The position numbers were made by a program, and so were the translations under genes. Of a stretch of DNA of 64,000 bases, positions 34,229 through 45,744 are shown one piece after another. The first letter of the stretch is position 1, and each line of letters starts with the position of its first letter. The stretch comes from Vigna angularis (Eukaryota > Streptophyta > Magnoliopsida > Fabales > Fabaceae): the NCBI RefSeq assembly GCF_016808095.1, contig NC_068971.1:11420501-11484500 (forward strand), given 5' to 3'. Below the pieces are notes generated by a model, which worked only from the letters and a program-made list of their open reading frames with translations, was not told the origin of the DNA and did no database searches.

Positions 34229-36480
34229 GTGTGTTCTTTTGGGGGATTTGGGGGAGATGATTTGGGGGAGATGATTTGAATGAATTTGTGTGGATTTGAG
34301 GGTAATTTTGTAGTTATTTTTTTGAGTGGATTTGTGGGTAATTGAGAGTGAATTTAGAAGTAAAGTTTATGAGAATTAGTGTAGGATTTGATTGATGTGA
34401 TAGATTTTAAAAATTAGTTTAATTGGTAGAAAATGAAGATGACCAAATTGCCCCTAGTTATAAAAGTATTATAAAATGTAATTTTGTAATGTTATATTTA
34501 ATTGTAAAAATGTTTATGAAGAGGAAAAAATTAGAAATAATTGTTAAAATTAATGTTTAAAAATAATAAAAGTTATAATGTAGTAATAATTTTGTGTAAT
34601 AAAATGTAGTAATAATATAGTAATAAAAGTTATAATGTAGTAATAATGTAGTAATAATAAAAATAATAAAAGTTATAATAAAAGTTTAAAAATATCAGCT
34701 GCTGGAAAACGTAATTTTGAGAAAATTTCGCTTCAGGAAATGCAAATGATTTTGAATTGAATCAATTTTGAATCAGGTGATGAAAATTATAGCATTTCAA
34801 AGTAAATTTCCGAAAACTAAGGCTAAATTCTTTCAATTCTTTGCGTTTAGGAGCTCGAACAGTTTTTGCACCTGTTTTTGCACAAGTTATGGCAGCATGG
34901 CACACAACTATTGTCCTCTTCCAATACAGTTACATTTTTTTTATATATATATATTTTGAAAGATTACAAAACTATTGCATAAAATCTATAAATCATATTA
35001 TAATCATCACATCTGTTATTGGCGTCTTGATATTTTGTTTCCCACTTTCCCACCACTCACAATCTTCTGCTCTCCATCCTCTCAAGTGGGTTCATTCTCA
35101 TTCCATTTTTTAGTGTTGCTGTCTGAAAATCAGTTACTTCTCCTCAGTTTGTTTCTGCTTTCTGTGCTTTTGATTGAGGTTGGTTCTTCTTGTATGGTAT
35201 ATAAAGTTGGCCTTTTTATTTATTTTTTTCATCTTTATGTTGTTGATTGTCCAGTTTACTTCTGTTTTAGAATGTTGAATGACCTTCCTTTTCTGGTTTT
35301 GAGATGGTGAAATGCAAGATTATTGGTGTTGTCTTTAGTATAACAACAGATACTGTCATTTAAATGAACTCATTCAAGCACATTTGTCTGGTTTGGTACC
35401 CTTACAAATTCATCAATGTGCAATTTACTCTGGAAATTCTTGGACTTTGTCTTGACCTTGTGCATTTATATGAACTGCGTATATTCCATTGTTTCTTTTT
35501 CTTTTATGTTTTGTTTTAAGTGTAAGAAAGTTGTGTGCCATGCTGCCATAACTTGTGCAAAAACAGTTGCCATCCTCCACCCTCCACCATCATCCACCTT
35601 CGTCACCTTCAGCTCTTGTCTGTCAACAACAACCTGCATCCCATCCTCTGCTACGTCCAGCCTCCACCATCATCCACCATCCTCCACCTTCCTCACCTTC
35701 ATGCGGGTCTGTGAAGAAGAACAACAAGCTGCAGGCCATCCGCTGTGCATCGTCCAGGCTCCGCCATGCTCCACCTTCGTCTCCTTCATTCGGCATCTAA
35801 TATTACAGGACCACCAATTTTCGAATGCTGGTAACCGGTTACTCAGTGCGTAACCGATTACGTATGGCTTCGTTTTCATCTTCTTCAGCGTAACCGGTTA
35901 CACCTCCAATAACCGATTACACCACCCTCGCTTTTAACTTCCTTCACCCGTAGCCACATCTATGCACCGTATTTTACATAACCATGGTTGTCTTCTTCCT
36001 CTTCAACCGCATGGTTCATCTTCACCCAGCCATTTCCTTCCCTTCAAAACACACCACCCTTCTTCGTCTTCAACACCGGCCCTCCACCACACACATGCCT
36101 CCAACCTGCAAGTTTAAAACTCTTCACACCTCACCATTACCTGATATGAACTCCTCCTCTCCTTGCACAGAACTTCAGCTCATCCTCATACAACACACTT
36201 TGTGGTTCATGTCACTGCAGCAAGCATATGTCAGACGTGGGTAATATTTTATGTTATTATGTATACGGTATTACGGAAATGAGGCAGGGCAAATGTGTAA
36301 ATGGGTAAGAATCCGCGCAAATCATCTCAATTATACGAAGATCGTTGAAACCGTGCCATCCCGCAAATCCGTCCATTTCCGTCTTCGACAATCGCTTGAA
36401 ACGAACACGCTCACCTCTATCCATCGTCGCTCGCAAATCACTGTGAACAGTGAATTCCTCTCATGCGAACAGAGCCTTAA
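34229..36480. repeat. unresolved repetitive region, possible non-autonomous element
   Basis: The left part starts GGGTGTGTTCTTTTGGGGGA and has a G-rich tandem (GGGGGAGATGATTTG twice). A diverged copy of this left segment (AGTGAATTTAGAAGTAAAGT and following) occurs at about 52430-52640. The right part is pyrimidine-rich with CCACC/TCACCTTC minisatellite-like runs (35566-35800). TAACCGGTTAC and TAACCGATTAC words lie at 35830-35930. Host-like stretches at about 35050-35500 have no clear frame. I could not find a matching pair of ends with a target duplication, so the extent is a guess. Confidence 0.35.
34872..35566. repeat. perfect 38-bp inverted repeat with 619-bp spacer
   Basis: The 38 bases at 34872-34909 (starting CTGTTTTTGCACAAGTTATG) are the exact reverse complement of 35529-35566. 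The spacer is pyrimidine-rich and AT-rich without a convincing frame. These could be ends of a small transposon or a foldback, but no flanking duplication was seen. Confidence 0.85.
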
Positions 36481-36544
36481 ACAGGGAATTCGACTCTCCA
36501 AAATCTGAATTTCCACCATAAAATAAAAGTGCTAATTAAAAAAA

Positions 36545-37622
36545 GGTTTAATCATTCAGGAGGTACTTATTTTTCGAGGAGGATTTCAATTTCGTCCTGT
36601 TTTTTTTCGGTTTTTTAATTGGGTCCTAATTTTATGAAAATTGCAACAATTGGGTCTCTACCGTTAAATTGGACCCAACGACGTTAGTGTGTGGTTGACG
36701 TGGCACGCTGGAGTCCCTTTCTTAATTGATGTGGCACGCTGGAGCGAGTGTTTTTAATTGATGTGGATTAATAATGAAGAATCAAGGTTGAGGTCACTGA
36801 TGTAGTTGGAGGAGAGACTACACCTTCGACGTTGTCGCCGAATTCAACGCCTCCGCCAACGTCTTCTTCCCATCCACTGCATTTTTCCACCTCCTATTTC
36901 ACAAGGGGGCATTTTTTTAGTCTGACGAACCCTTATCAGAAATTCTCCCAATTCTTGTTTTTTACTCCTCGTACAAACCCTAGCATTAGAGGGTTTTCTC
37001 TCCTTTCCTGTTTTATAAAGAGGCTTGACAAAATAGGGAGACACCATTCTCCTTCCCCTTTTGGTTCTGGTTAAGGTCTGTAGAGAACCAATTTCTTCTC
37101 CCCTCTTTTAGGTTTTGTTTCGCATCAGGAGGACGTCAATCTCCTCTTCTTTTTTTGGTTCTGGCGCGGTCTTTGCAAGGAAGGAGATGATGGGTCAGAT
37201 AGGCGCGGTGTTTCTGCGACATCTGGGTTCGCTCTCCGGCGGCGAAAGTCTCTGTTAGTTGGCATTCTCGTGGCCGCACATGGCACTGCATTAGGGTTTC
37301 GTTTTAGGGATTTTGGGGTTTCTGATTTTGGGTTGAGTCTGAAGAAGAAGACATGTGTTTTGTTCTTGTTTTCTGTGTTTTGTTCTTGTTTTCTATGTTT
37401 GGTTTTGATTGAATTGAAAAATAAATAAAAGGAAAGAATTATAACGTAGATAAACTTTTAAAATGAAAAGTAATCAAAAGGAAATAAAAACATAAGGAAA
37501 CTTTTAAAATGAAAAGTAATAAAAAAAAATCTACTTTCTCCTATAATGTGTCAACCACCTCAATTAAGTAACCAACTCCAACGTGCCACGTCAATCACAA
37601 ACTAACTCAGAATTATTAAACC
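36545..37622. mobile_element. probable Pack-MULE (1078 bp) carrying captured GC-rich sequence
   Basis: Ends GGTTTAATCATTC and GAATTATTAAACC are flanked by a perfect 9-bp duplication, TTAAAAAAA (36536-36544 and 37623-37631). The left terminal region (to about 36770) and the right one (from about 37545) share an inverted block containing GACGTGGCACG and CTTAATTGA; the right copy lacks part of the left. Between them lies about 0.7 kb of host-gene-like DNA with leader motifs (AAACCCTAGC, TTAGGGTTTCG) and a GC-rich segment near 37180-37260. A short frame, MMGQIGAVFLRHLGSLSGGE, occurs there. This is the structure of Mutator elements that pick up pieces of host genes. Confidence 0.8.
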
Positions 37623-37631
37623 TTAAAAAAA

Positions 37632-38920
37632 TAATGCTATTTTTTTTAATGAGTATCATTTGCGGGAAAAATCTATTCCACCAACTCCACGAATAACTTT
37701 TTCCCTTTCCTGTCCACAACATCAAATTTTATCTTATAAACATATATTAATTTAGTCTGTATTTTTGAGACTGTAGTAGCTATTTTCATCATTTGATTCT
37801 TTTCATCATTTTTTAATCCAAATACCTCAAATAATTTCTTAATTTCTTTTAATGGAAAACACCTCAAACACCTTTCTAATTTTCTTTATTGGAAATATAA
37901 TACATATTATATATGAGTTAATAAGAGTTTTTTTTTTATCTTCATGATTTTACTAGCATTACCATATTTAAATGCAATAAAGTGGAAATACTTGAAAGCA
38001 CAAAGATTTATCAGTTTTAATAGATGCCGTTATGATAACTAGGTATTGGATATTCTTTTTGTTTTACAATTTGAAGAATTAAGAAAATATAATGAACTGG
38101 TGGAAATTCTCTCAGAAAGAAAGTAAATTCTCTCACAGTATTTCGTATCTTTTCGAAATAATTTCAGATATTTATAATGAATCAAAGATATAAATAATTC
38201 TCAAATTTTTACAATTATAAGTTTAATAAAAAAACAAAGTTAATTTCAGTAGAACATAAAACAATATATTAAAAGTTAAAGTTTATAGCCATCGAGAACT
38301 AAAATATAATTAAAAATAGCTAGGGTTGAAGATGATAAAAGATAAGTAAAGACGAAGAATCCTAATTTGAATTTCAATTATTAGAAAATTTCTTTTATTA
38401 TATATTTCACTTGTTTTGAATGTGTGAGAATCATTCCTACTAACACATTATCTAAAAATTAATCTATTAACCCAATTTAATGGCAAGAAGCCAATTGGTT
38501 CCTTTTTCACATTTAATTGAAAAAAATAAGATTTATTAAAAAAATCCAACAAAAAATAGAGACAGCCGAAGTTGTTTAACGTTAGTATTCCTAATTTGAG
38601 TATATTTTTTTAAGTCATAGTATTAGTATCCATATATACATATAATTTAAATATACTATTGTTCAAATATAAAGTATTATGAAGGTTAAAATTATTCTTT
38701 TATAATTTTATTACCTTTTACATATGTGTATACTTTTTTCTATTTTAAATTAACTATTATAAAATTAAATAAATTTAAAAGAATAAGTTCACAGCATAAT
38801 AAATAACAATGTAAATACTATTTAGTTAAAAAGAATATGTGTAATATCATATATACATTCTAATTCCTTAAAACAACATATACAATGTATTACTAATTTT
38901 TGTTTCTGTCCAAACCACTG
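37632..38920. other. AT-rich intergenic and upstream region of the DUF3411 gene
   Basis: No coding exon or repeat boundary is visible. The right end should be the promoter of the gene at 39343. Confidence 0.5.
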
Positions 38921-38929
38921 TATATAAAA
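38921..38929 (+). promoter_or_regulatory. TATA box of the DUF3411 gene
   Basis: TATATAAAA, about 420 bp before the ATG and about 220 bp before the 5' UTR splice donor, in a typical plant core-promoter setting. Transcription would be expected to start near 38950. Confidence 0.65.
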
Positions 38930-39142
38930 GTGATTTTCCCATTTTACAAACTCTGATTGCTTCACTCCAAATTCCTTTAAAGAATAAATTAACCTAATGT
39001 GGTGTGGTGTCTCTTGCTTTTAATTTCTTCAACAATCACTTAATAAAAAGGGTTTTTTTCTGCTGAAGGTTTAAGCTTTGTTCTTGTGAGTCTCGCCAGC
39101 AGCCATCATTTATTCTCTCACCAAACCACCCTCCAGATCCAG

Positions 39143-39337
39143 GTAAGAGCTACTTGCATGATCCCAACCCTCTTTCAAAAATCCGATCTTTCTTTTAAAA
39201 ATTCATTTTTTTTTATTTGTATACTCCTCTTCTCATGGCTATGAATGATCTGCTGCTATGATCATGAATAAATGACGCGAAATTCGTTCATTGATCTCCC
39301 AAAGTTTTTGCTTTCTTTGATTTTTCATCTTTTACAG
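39143..39337 (+). other. 5' UTR intron of the DUF3411 gene
   Basis: CCAG|GTAAGAGC at the left and CTTTTACAG|ATCAAATGG at the right, a good GT-AG pair ending five bases before the start codon. Leader introns of this kind are common in plant genes. Confidence 0.75.
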
Positions 39338-39342
39338 ATCAA

Positions 39343-40371
39343 ATGGCTGCCATGGGTATGTTGTGTTTGTCTCCACTATCAGGTCAACAACAAGCACTTT
39401 CTTTCCCATCATTGCCATCTACATCGCCTAAACTTCAGAATCGTCCTCTGTATCTCACCAATTTACCTCATTTTCCCCAAAGGCTGAGGCCTTCCTTCGC
39501 CGGAGGGGACGGCGGAGATGGGGTCGGGCGTGGTGGAGGTGGCGGTGGTGGAGGCGGAGGTGACGACGGAGATTCCAAAGATTCTTCTTTTGGGATTTTG
39601 GGTCTCTTTCTGAACGGGTGGAGATCAAGGGTTGCCGCTGATCCACAATTTCCGTTCAAGGTTTTGATGGAGGAGCTGGTAGGTGTGAGTGCTTGTGTTT
39701 TAGGTGACATGGCTTCAAGGCCTAATTTTGGGTTGAATGAACTTGACTTTGTCTTTTCAACTTTGGTTGTTGGGGCTATTCTGAATTTCACTCTGATGTA
39801 TCTGTTGGCACCTACCATGACATCGGCAGCATCCAGCGTACCTGGCATATTTGCCTCATGCCCCAAGAGTCACATGTTTGAGCCAGGAGCTTTTTCCCTT
39901 CTTGATAGGTTTGGAACCTTGGTGTACAAAGGTACCATTTTTGCTGTTGTCGGTTTTGGTGCTGGACTAGTTGGAACCACACTTTCCAATGGGTTGATCA
40001 GTATGAGGAAGAAGATGGATCCAACCTTTGAGACCCCTAACAAGGCCCCACCTACCCTTTTGAATGCTCTGACTTGGGCAGGTCACATGGGGGTTAGCAG
40101 CAACCTGAGGTATCAGACTCTGAATGGTGTTGAGTTCATGCTGGAGAGAGTGCTTAACCCCTTGGCCTTCAAGTCCTCGGTGTTGGCTCTGAGGTGTGTG
40201 AACAATGTTCTTGGGGGCATGTCCTTTGTGGTGTTGGCAAGGCTAACTGGGGCACAGAGTGTTGGGGAGAAGAAGGAGAATGAGGTTGCTTTGATTTCTG
40301 AGAAAGAGAAGGTGGAGTCGTCGGAGAGGGAAGAGGGGTTGCAGAATCAGTCGACAGAACCATCAAAGTGA
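39343..40371 (+). CDS. RETICULATA-RELATED protein, DUF3411 family, chloroplast membrane
   Basis: Single coding exon, 342 residues, starting MAAMGMLCLSPLSGQQQ. Residues 1-50 are rich in Ser, Pro and Leu and lack acidic residues, as expected of a chloroplast transit peptide. A Gly/Asp-rich linker follows (residues 54-77, with a run of ten Gly). The DUF3411 domain fills about residues 98-310: FKVLMEELVGVSACVLGDMA, then FSTLVVGAILNFTLMYLLAP, SCPKSHMFEPG, YKGTIFAVVGFGAGLVGT and YQTLNGVEFMLERVL. Several hydrophobic segments imply an integral envelope or thylakoid protein. The C-terminus is charged. Arabidopsis RER proteins influence leaf mesophyll development and plastid-linked metabolism; the molecular activity is unknown. 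The closest remembered relatives are At3g08630/At3g08640, next to the homologues of the neighbouring genes here. Confidence 0.93.
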   Translation: MAAMGMLCLSPLSGQQQALSFPSLPSTSPKLQNRPLYLTNLPHFPQRLRPSFAGGDGGDGVGRGGGGGGGGGGDDGDSKDSSFGILGLFLNGWRSRVAADPQFPFKVLMEELVGVSACVLGDMASRPNFGLNELDFVFSTLVVGAILNFTLMYLLAPTMTSAASSVPGIFASCPKSHMFEPGAFSLLDRFGTLVYKGTIFAVVGFGAGLVGTTLSNGLISMRKKMDPTFETPNKAPPTLLNALTWAGHMGVSSNLRYQTLNGVEFMLERVLNPLAFKSSVLALRCVNNVLGGMSFVVLARLTGAQSVGEKKENEVALISEKEKVESSEREEGLQNQSTEPSK

Positions 40372-41329
40372 TGACATAACTCACTTTGTCTTTTACCTTA
40401 ACTAGAGAGATGTTGGAGTTGGAGAAGGTAAGGTTTTTTGTTTGATGAAATTGCATGTAGGAGTTTGCTAAGGTATGTGATGAGAGTTGCGAAATAAGTG
40501 AAAAACAGGTATTTTGAGGAAGGAGATTAAGATTTTGAGACCAGTTTATGGCATTTGATGTTCTTGCATGTTGTTGAAACTGTCACCTGAAACAACAACA
40601 ATAACATGCCAAAGTAGTCTTGGCCATGTATTGGGAATTCGGGACCCCCCTCCCTTTGAAAAACATAAACTAGGCCATGTAGATTTTTATTTCTTTTTCT
40701 TAGTGATCAATTAATAGACTTTTCTTGTCGTTTTTTTCAGTATCCATCCTTGTAAAAGTACCATAGATCTAGTTTGGGGCATTTGCTAAATAAAGCTAAG
40801 AGTATTATGATAAATAATCATATTGCATTCTTTGGATAGGATAAAGCTTTGCAATCAAATAATAAATAAATTTGAAGGTAGAATCCAACTTTCTTAAACT
40901 GAAATATATAGTTTTAGAAAGTTAACTACGGTTTTATGTGACAATGAATCAAGTATTTTTATAAAAATATTGTTATTTTTCTATTTTTAAAAAACTTGTA
41001 AAAATGATTTTGATAATAACTTTGGTCTATCAAATATAATTTGATCTCAGAAATCATAATTTCCAGTGATTTTTCTTGTTTTCATCTATGAAAGAAAATT
41101 ATATTACCTAAGTTTGGTATTTTAATTCTATTACCTAAGTTTGGTACTTTTTGTAACATTTCATATTATATAGAAATATATAATATAATAAGTTCACATT
41201 TTAATATAAGACAACAATTAGAAGTAGAATGTAAGTAAAATATTAAAGTTACAGTTATTCCAAAATAAGTCATAATTTAAAACTTTAAACATAGTAGAGT
41301 ATTTCAAAATGATAAGGAACAACTAAGAG
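40372..41329. other. 3' UTR and AT-rich intergenic
   Basis: The presumed 3' UTR of the DUF3411 gene, then AT-rich sequence without genes. ATTACCTAAGTTTGGTA is repeated in tandem near 41103-41141. Confidence 0.5.
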
Positions 41330-43560
41330 TCATAACTAGACTAAGCTGCAGTATTATCTCCCTCCAAAACCTGCTCCAGAGGCACCTCATCCACCTTTGC
41401 TCACATCCAAGTGGATGATCATTGCAAAAGAAAAGCATACCCAAGCAAAACACAAACACAGAAGCAAGGGTGAGCTATATATACAAAAATAATGTTATAC
41501 AGATACACTACACAAACATGACTTGTTGCACTTTAAACTTGACTCGTCCAGACTTAGAATGATTGTCGAGCTATGGCGGGTCATGCACTTGTGGTGGCCT
41601 CTACTGCTTTGCAAAGCCATTGCCAATGGGTTTCACCCTACCACACTCACGAGGTTAGTCCGTTATCACTCACCTTGGGTCATACTGGAAGCACTCAAGA
41701 CTAGGACCTCTTGCTACTCCTCACCACATGGATCAATCCTCTCTACTTGAGAATGAAAGACCATTGGAGCGTCAGGAAAACCCCCAAGACTGAGCTACCA
41801 TGCAAATCATTCTAAACACTAAGGGTACCACCATGAATCTTCTCCTTGAAGATCATGGAATTACGTCCAATAACTTAAGGCACCACCATGTAACCTCCTT
41901 TGAGATCCATGGAATTACGTCCATCAACTATACTGTCACTTTGAAACTTAACTCAAGACATGAACAACCAAATACCATAATATTTTCACATTGAATCCAA
42001 ACATATAACCTCACCGATCATACAATATCATAGATACTTTTACACCATTTTAATAATCAAAACATAGCTCAAGGTTATCATAAAACAGGAATAAAAAGAA
42101 TAAAAACAGGTTCTGGGCAAGTCGCTCAGCGCACCAAACTCGCTGTTCGAATAACAAAAATAGTGGATTTTACTCACTCACATTCGCTCAACGCACCAAG
42201 CCTGTGCGTTATGCTAAACTCCATTCGCATAGCGCACCAAGTTTGTGCGCTATGCTAAACTGAAAATTCTACTACACATTATCAGACCCTAAACCCTCGC
42301 ATGGTGCCCCAAATTCGCTATTTGAATTAAACTAGCATTTTTTCATACAGCCACCAGTCGCACAGCGCCCAAATTCGCTTTGCGAATCACCAAACAGATA
42401 GCAGCACCCTCTGGTCATTCGCACATCGCACCAACTCGCACAACGAATGACCCAGACAATGAGCACCCTCTACAAGGTCTCGCTATGCGAGACAATTCGC
42501 ATAGCGAGACTGCATAATTTGCAGAACACAAGTTCTGTAGAATTATGCAACTCCCACACCCTTAACCAATTCTAGGCCATTTTATCAACTTCTAACACCC
42601 TCAATTTGTGTATTAAGCTTAATTAAACTTGCCTAGATGATCCTAACTCTCCCTATTACTAATTTAAAGTGATTAAGATCAAGTTTTATCTTTTAAAACA
42701 TCAATTTCTACAACTTAAGGACCCAATTTTGATTTTGCCATTTCTAACAGGTTTTAGGCCAGTTTTATGATCCTAACAAGTCACAAATGACTTGCCTAAG
42801 ATGTCCCAATAGCCTAAATGTACTCTAGACCTCTAATGCTTAAAATCATTATCTCACTTCCTCTCAAAATGAACTAAACCCTCACAGAACACCAAGTTTT
42901 CTACCTATTCACTGTTACAACAGATCTCTCACCCCAAACACTTCAACATGATTATTAGAGAAATTAAATACTTCCAAAACAGTTTACAATCATCACACTC
43001 CAGTTTCACAGCCATACATTCCAGCACATGTAACTAAATCTTCCCCAATCAAAGCACAACGCCAACAACATAGCAGTACAAAAATCAATATACATACACC
43101 ACATGCAACCCATCTAAAAACGTATTCTAGTTCCCCTTACCTTAGAGTTTCACAGCTAAGTTCACAACTTGATTCAACAGTGTCTGGTCTTAGCAAGAAC
43201 TCAACCAAACCCTACAAACCACCCAATGGGTGATAGAACAGCTCTTTAGAGCTAAGTTTTGACAAAAAATTGAAGGAAAATGTTTCTAGTTACATGAAAT
43301 CAGTAGAATAGCATGCCCCAGGTTCCAAAACAGAGGAGGAAAAGGGAGAACTACTTACCGGTCTGAATGAAAGAAGTAATCGGTTCAAAATAAAGCCCTC
43401 TACGCTGTGGACGCTTGGGCACCACCTAAACGGACATGCACTGAGTCAGTGAGTGTGAAGGTTAGCGAGAAGGTAGAGAAGAGGAACTAAGGCTCTGAAG
43501 AGTGAAAAAGCTTTTCCCAGAAAATGAAGGGTCTTGAGTCCAAGTTTTAGAGTATCATTA
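41330..43560 (-). repeat. LTR-like non-coding repeat, copy C
   Basis: Third and best-preserved member of the family seen at 3505-5917 and 12463-14110, in the same orientation. It has the GATGATCATTGCAAAAGAAA block (41414), the CACTTGTGGTGGCCTCTACT block (41589), an array of TTCGCNNNGCG words (42115-42520), and GTAAGGGGAACTAGA read on the minus strand (about 43140). Read on the minus strand, the high-coordinate end has spliced-leader-like features such as CCGGTAAGTAGTTC. Ends not fixed. Confidence 0.5.
42115..42520. repeat. irregular array of TTCGCNNNGCGCACC words in copy C
   Basis: Alternating TTCGCTCAACGCACCAA, TTCGCATAGCGCACCAA, GTGCGCTATGCTAAAC and TCGCTATGCGA words make many short overlapping palindromes. 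This corresponds in position to the 60-bp array of copy A, but with a different unit. Confidence 0.7.
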
Positions 43561-43635
43561 CTTTATTATTAAGGACTCAACCCCATTGTCTGCTGTCACT
43601 TGTCCACTCCAGAAGCTGACTTGTTTCCGGTCTTT

Positions 43636-43827
43636 ACCCTTTTTGCTTTAAATTCTCTAAGTGAGGATTTATTTTCTCATAATAATAATTTTCTAAATAA
43701 AATTTCTTTAAATAGATCTATTGGATTAGAGACCCTTTTTGCTTTAAATTCTCTAAGTGAGGATTTATTTTCTCATAATAATAATTTTCTAAATAATTTT
43801 TTTTTAAATAGATGTATTGGATTGGAA
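43636..43827. repeat. tandem duplication, 96-bp period
   Basis: ACCCTTTTTGCTTTAAATTC begins at 43636 and again at 43732. The two copies differ by only a few bases (including TCTATTGG versus TGTATTGG and a small indel). No gene function is implied. Confidence 0.92.
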
Positions 43828-45744
43828 CATTATTTTCTAAAATGGGGGAAGAAAAATAAACATAAAAATAAAAAAAAATTAAATTAAAATTATGTAAAGG
43901 TAATTTAAAATAACTAATTAAAAATTAAAAATGTTAGGTATATATTTTAATTACTTCAAGATAATGAATAAAATAAAAAATATTTTATGATTTTTAATAT
44001 ATTTCGAAATTAAATTTTTATTATTTATTTTTTGAAAAATAAAAATGTTATAATTAAAAATATTTATGATTGATAATAATGTTGTAAACTTTAAACTTAT
44101 CTTTTATTTTTCATTTATTTTTTTTCTACCAATCATTACAATAATAAAAAAAATTATTCCTAATATATTATAAAGTTAATATCTTCAAAACTTTTTAGAA
44201 ATAATTATATTTAACATTATTATAATTGTTGTTATTATTGATCATAAATAATTTTTATTATAATAATTTTTATTTTATACCAAATTAATATTAACAAATT
44301 TAATTTTAAATTATACTAAAAAATCATAAATGATTTTTTGTTTGATACTTTCTCTTAAAATAATTATATTAAAAATTATTTATTTTTAATTATTTTTTCA
44401 TAATTTGAATTTTTTATTTTTCCTCCCATTTTAGAGAAAAAATATCAAATAGATTCATTTGGAGAAATAATATTCTAATAGATCTATTTAGAAAAATAAT
44501 GTTTCAATAAGTTTTTTTAAAGATTTTTTCTTTAAAAAAGGATTATTTCGAAAAATCTATAATTTTGTCTGGCAATTTTATATATACGTTTATATTTTAT
44601 TTTTATATTTAAGTTAATTAAATTATTTATTGATGACACCTTAATGAATAGGTGCTAGTTTCAATTGGACCAAAATAAAAGAAATAAAATGCATAAAATT
44701 TATAGTGTAAAAAATACATCTTTTCGTATTTTAGAAGTTCTATCTCTGTTTTTATTTACAAGTAAAAAAAAATCACATTTTCTTGCTTTCAGAGATAAGA
44801 AAATTTTAACAATTATTACTTTTAAGAATAATTTATCTGAAATATCCTGATTTTAATTTACGTTTGACCTTTTTATTACATTATCATAATATGTATTTTT
44901 GGTTCGGAGATAAGTAAATTTTGATATAATTAACTTATTTTGTTAATCTTCATTAACTTCAAAAGTTAGGTTTTTAAAATTAAAAATTGTAAATGAAAAC
45001 GGAGAAAACGAGCACCACTTTATATTGTTATTGAAAATGTGCACATTGAACCTCCATGCTTTCACATTACACCATATCTAACTAAGCTTCAAGACACCAA
45101 TTTTTTCATCATTTCACTGAAATGATAAAATCACCAAAAGCTACTTGTTTTCATCACTTGCCTATTCTTAACTTTTAAACAAATTAAGAATAAAAGCAAT
45201 TGAGTTGGTTTGAACCTCAAATATTATCACATACCGTTTTCAAAACTTAACGACTTGTTAAGGAAATTGAGATTGAGAAAAATGCTTATGTTATTGTAAG
45301 TCTCTTATTTGTGTTTATGTCTTAAATACAAAAACAAAGTACAACAGTGGTAAATGTCCCTAAGTAATAAAGAACTTAAAGGGTCAATACCATTGTAAAG
45401 TATAGTTTATATTTTGTACAGAACTAATCGAAATTTAAAATAAATAACATCTGTTTCAGTTCTCAATGGTTTTACATGGTTTGGCAAATATAGATCATGT
45501 GTAAAAACTGCCTATACAAGTAAACACTAAAACATGACACGGATATGTTCTATGTGAAAACGTTGGTCACTAGTAAATCTGCCTTGCCTTTCCCTCTTAG
45601 GGAATTTCCAAATTTGAAATTGCTCTTTCTAGTTTCTTTATCAAGGGTCTCTTCAAATGTTTTGGGATATGAATTTCAGAAATGTATACAGCTGTTAGAA
45701 GAACAGTAACAATAGATGATGCAGGAAAGGCAGCATAAGACTCT
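43828..45744. other. AT-rich intergenic and 3' region of the ZIP gene
   Basis: Extremely AT-rich to about 45000. From about 45400 to 45744 it should include the 3' UTR of the minus-strand ZIP gene. No other gene is seen. Confidence 0.5.

Noticed and set aside
35416..35853. 145-codon plus-strand open frame as a host gene
   Set aside because: It crosses the 38-bp inverted repeat and a CCACC-type low-complexity run, with no recognisable domain.
34229..36480. single large transposon spanning the whole stretch
   Set aside because: The left GGGTGTGTTC and right GAACAGAGCC ends look faintly inverted, but they do not extend and the flanks do not match.
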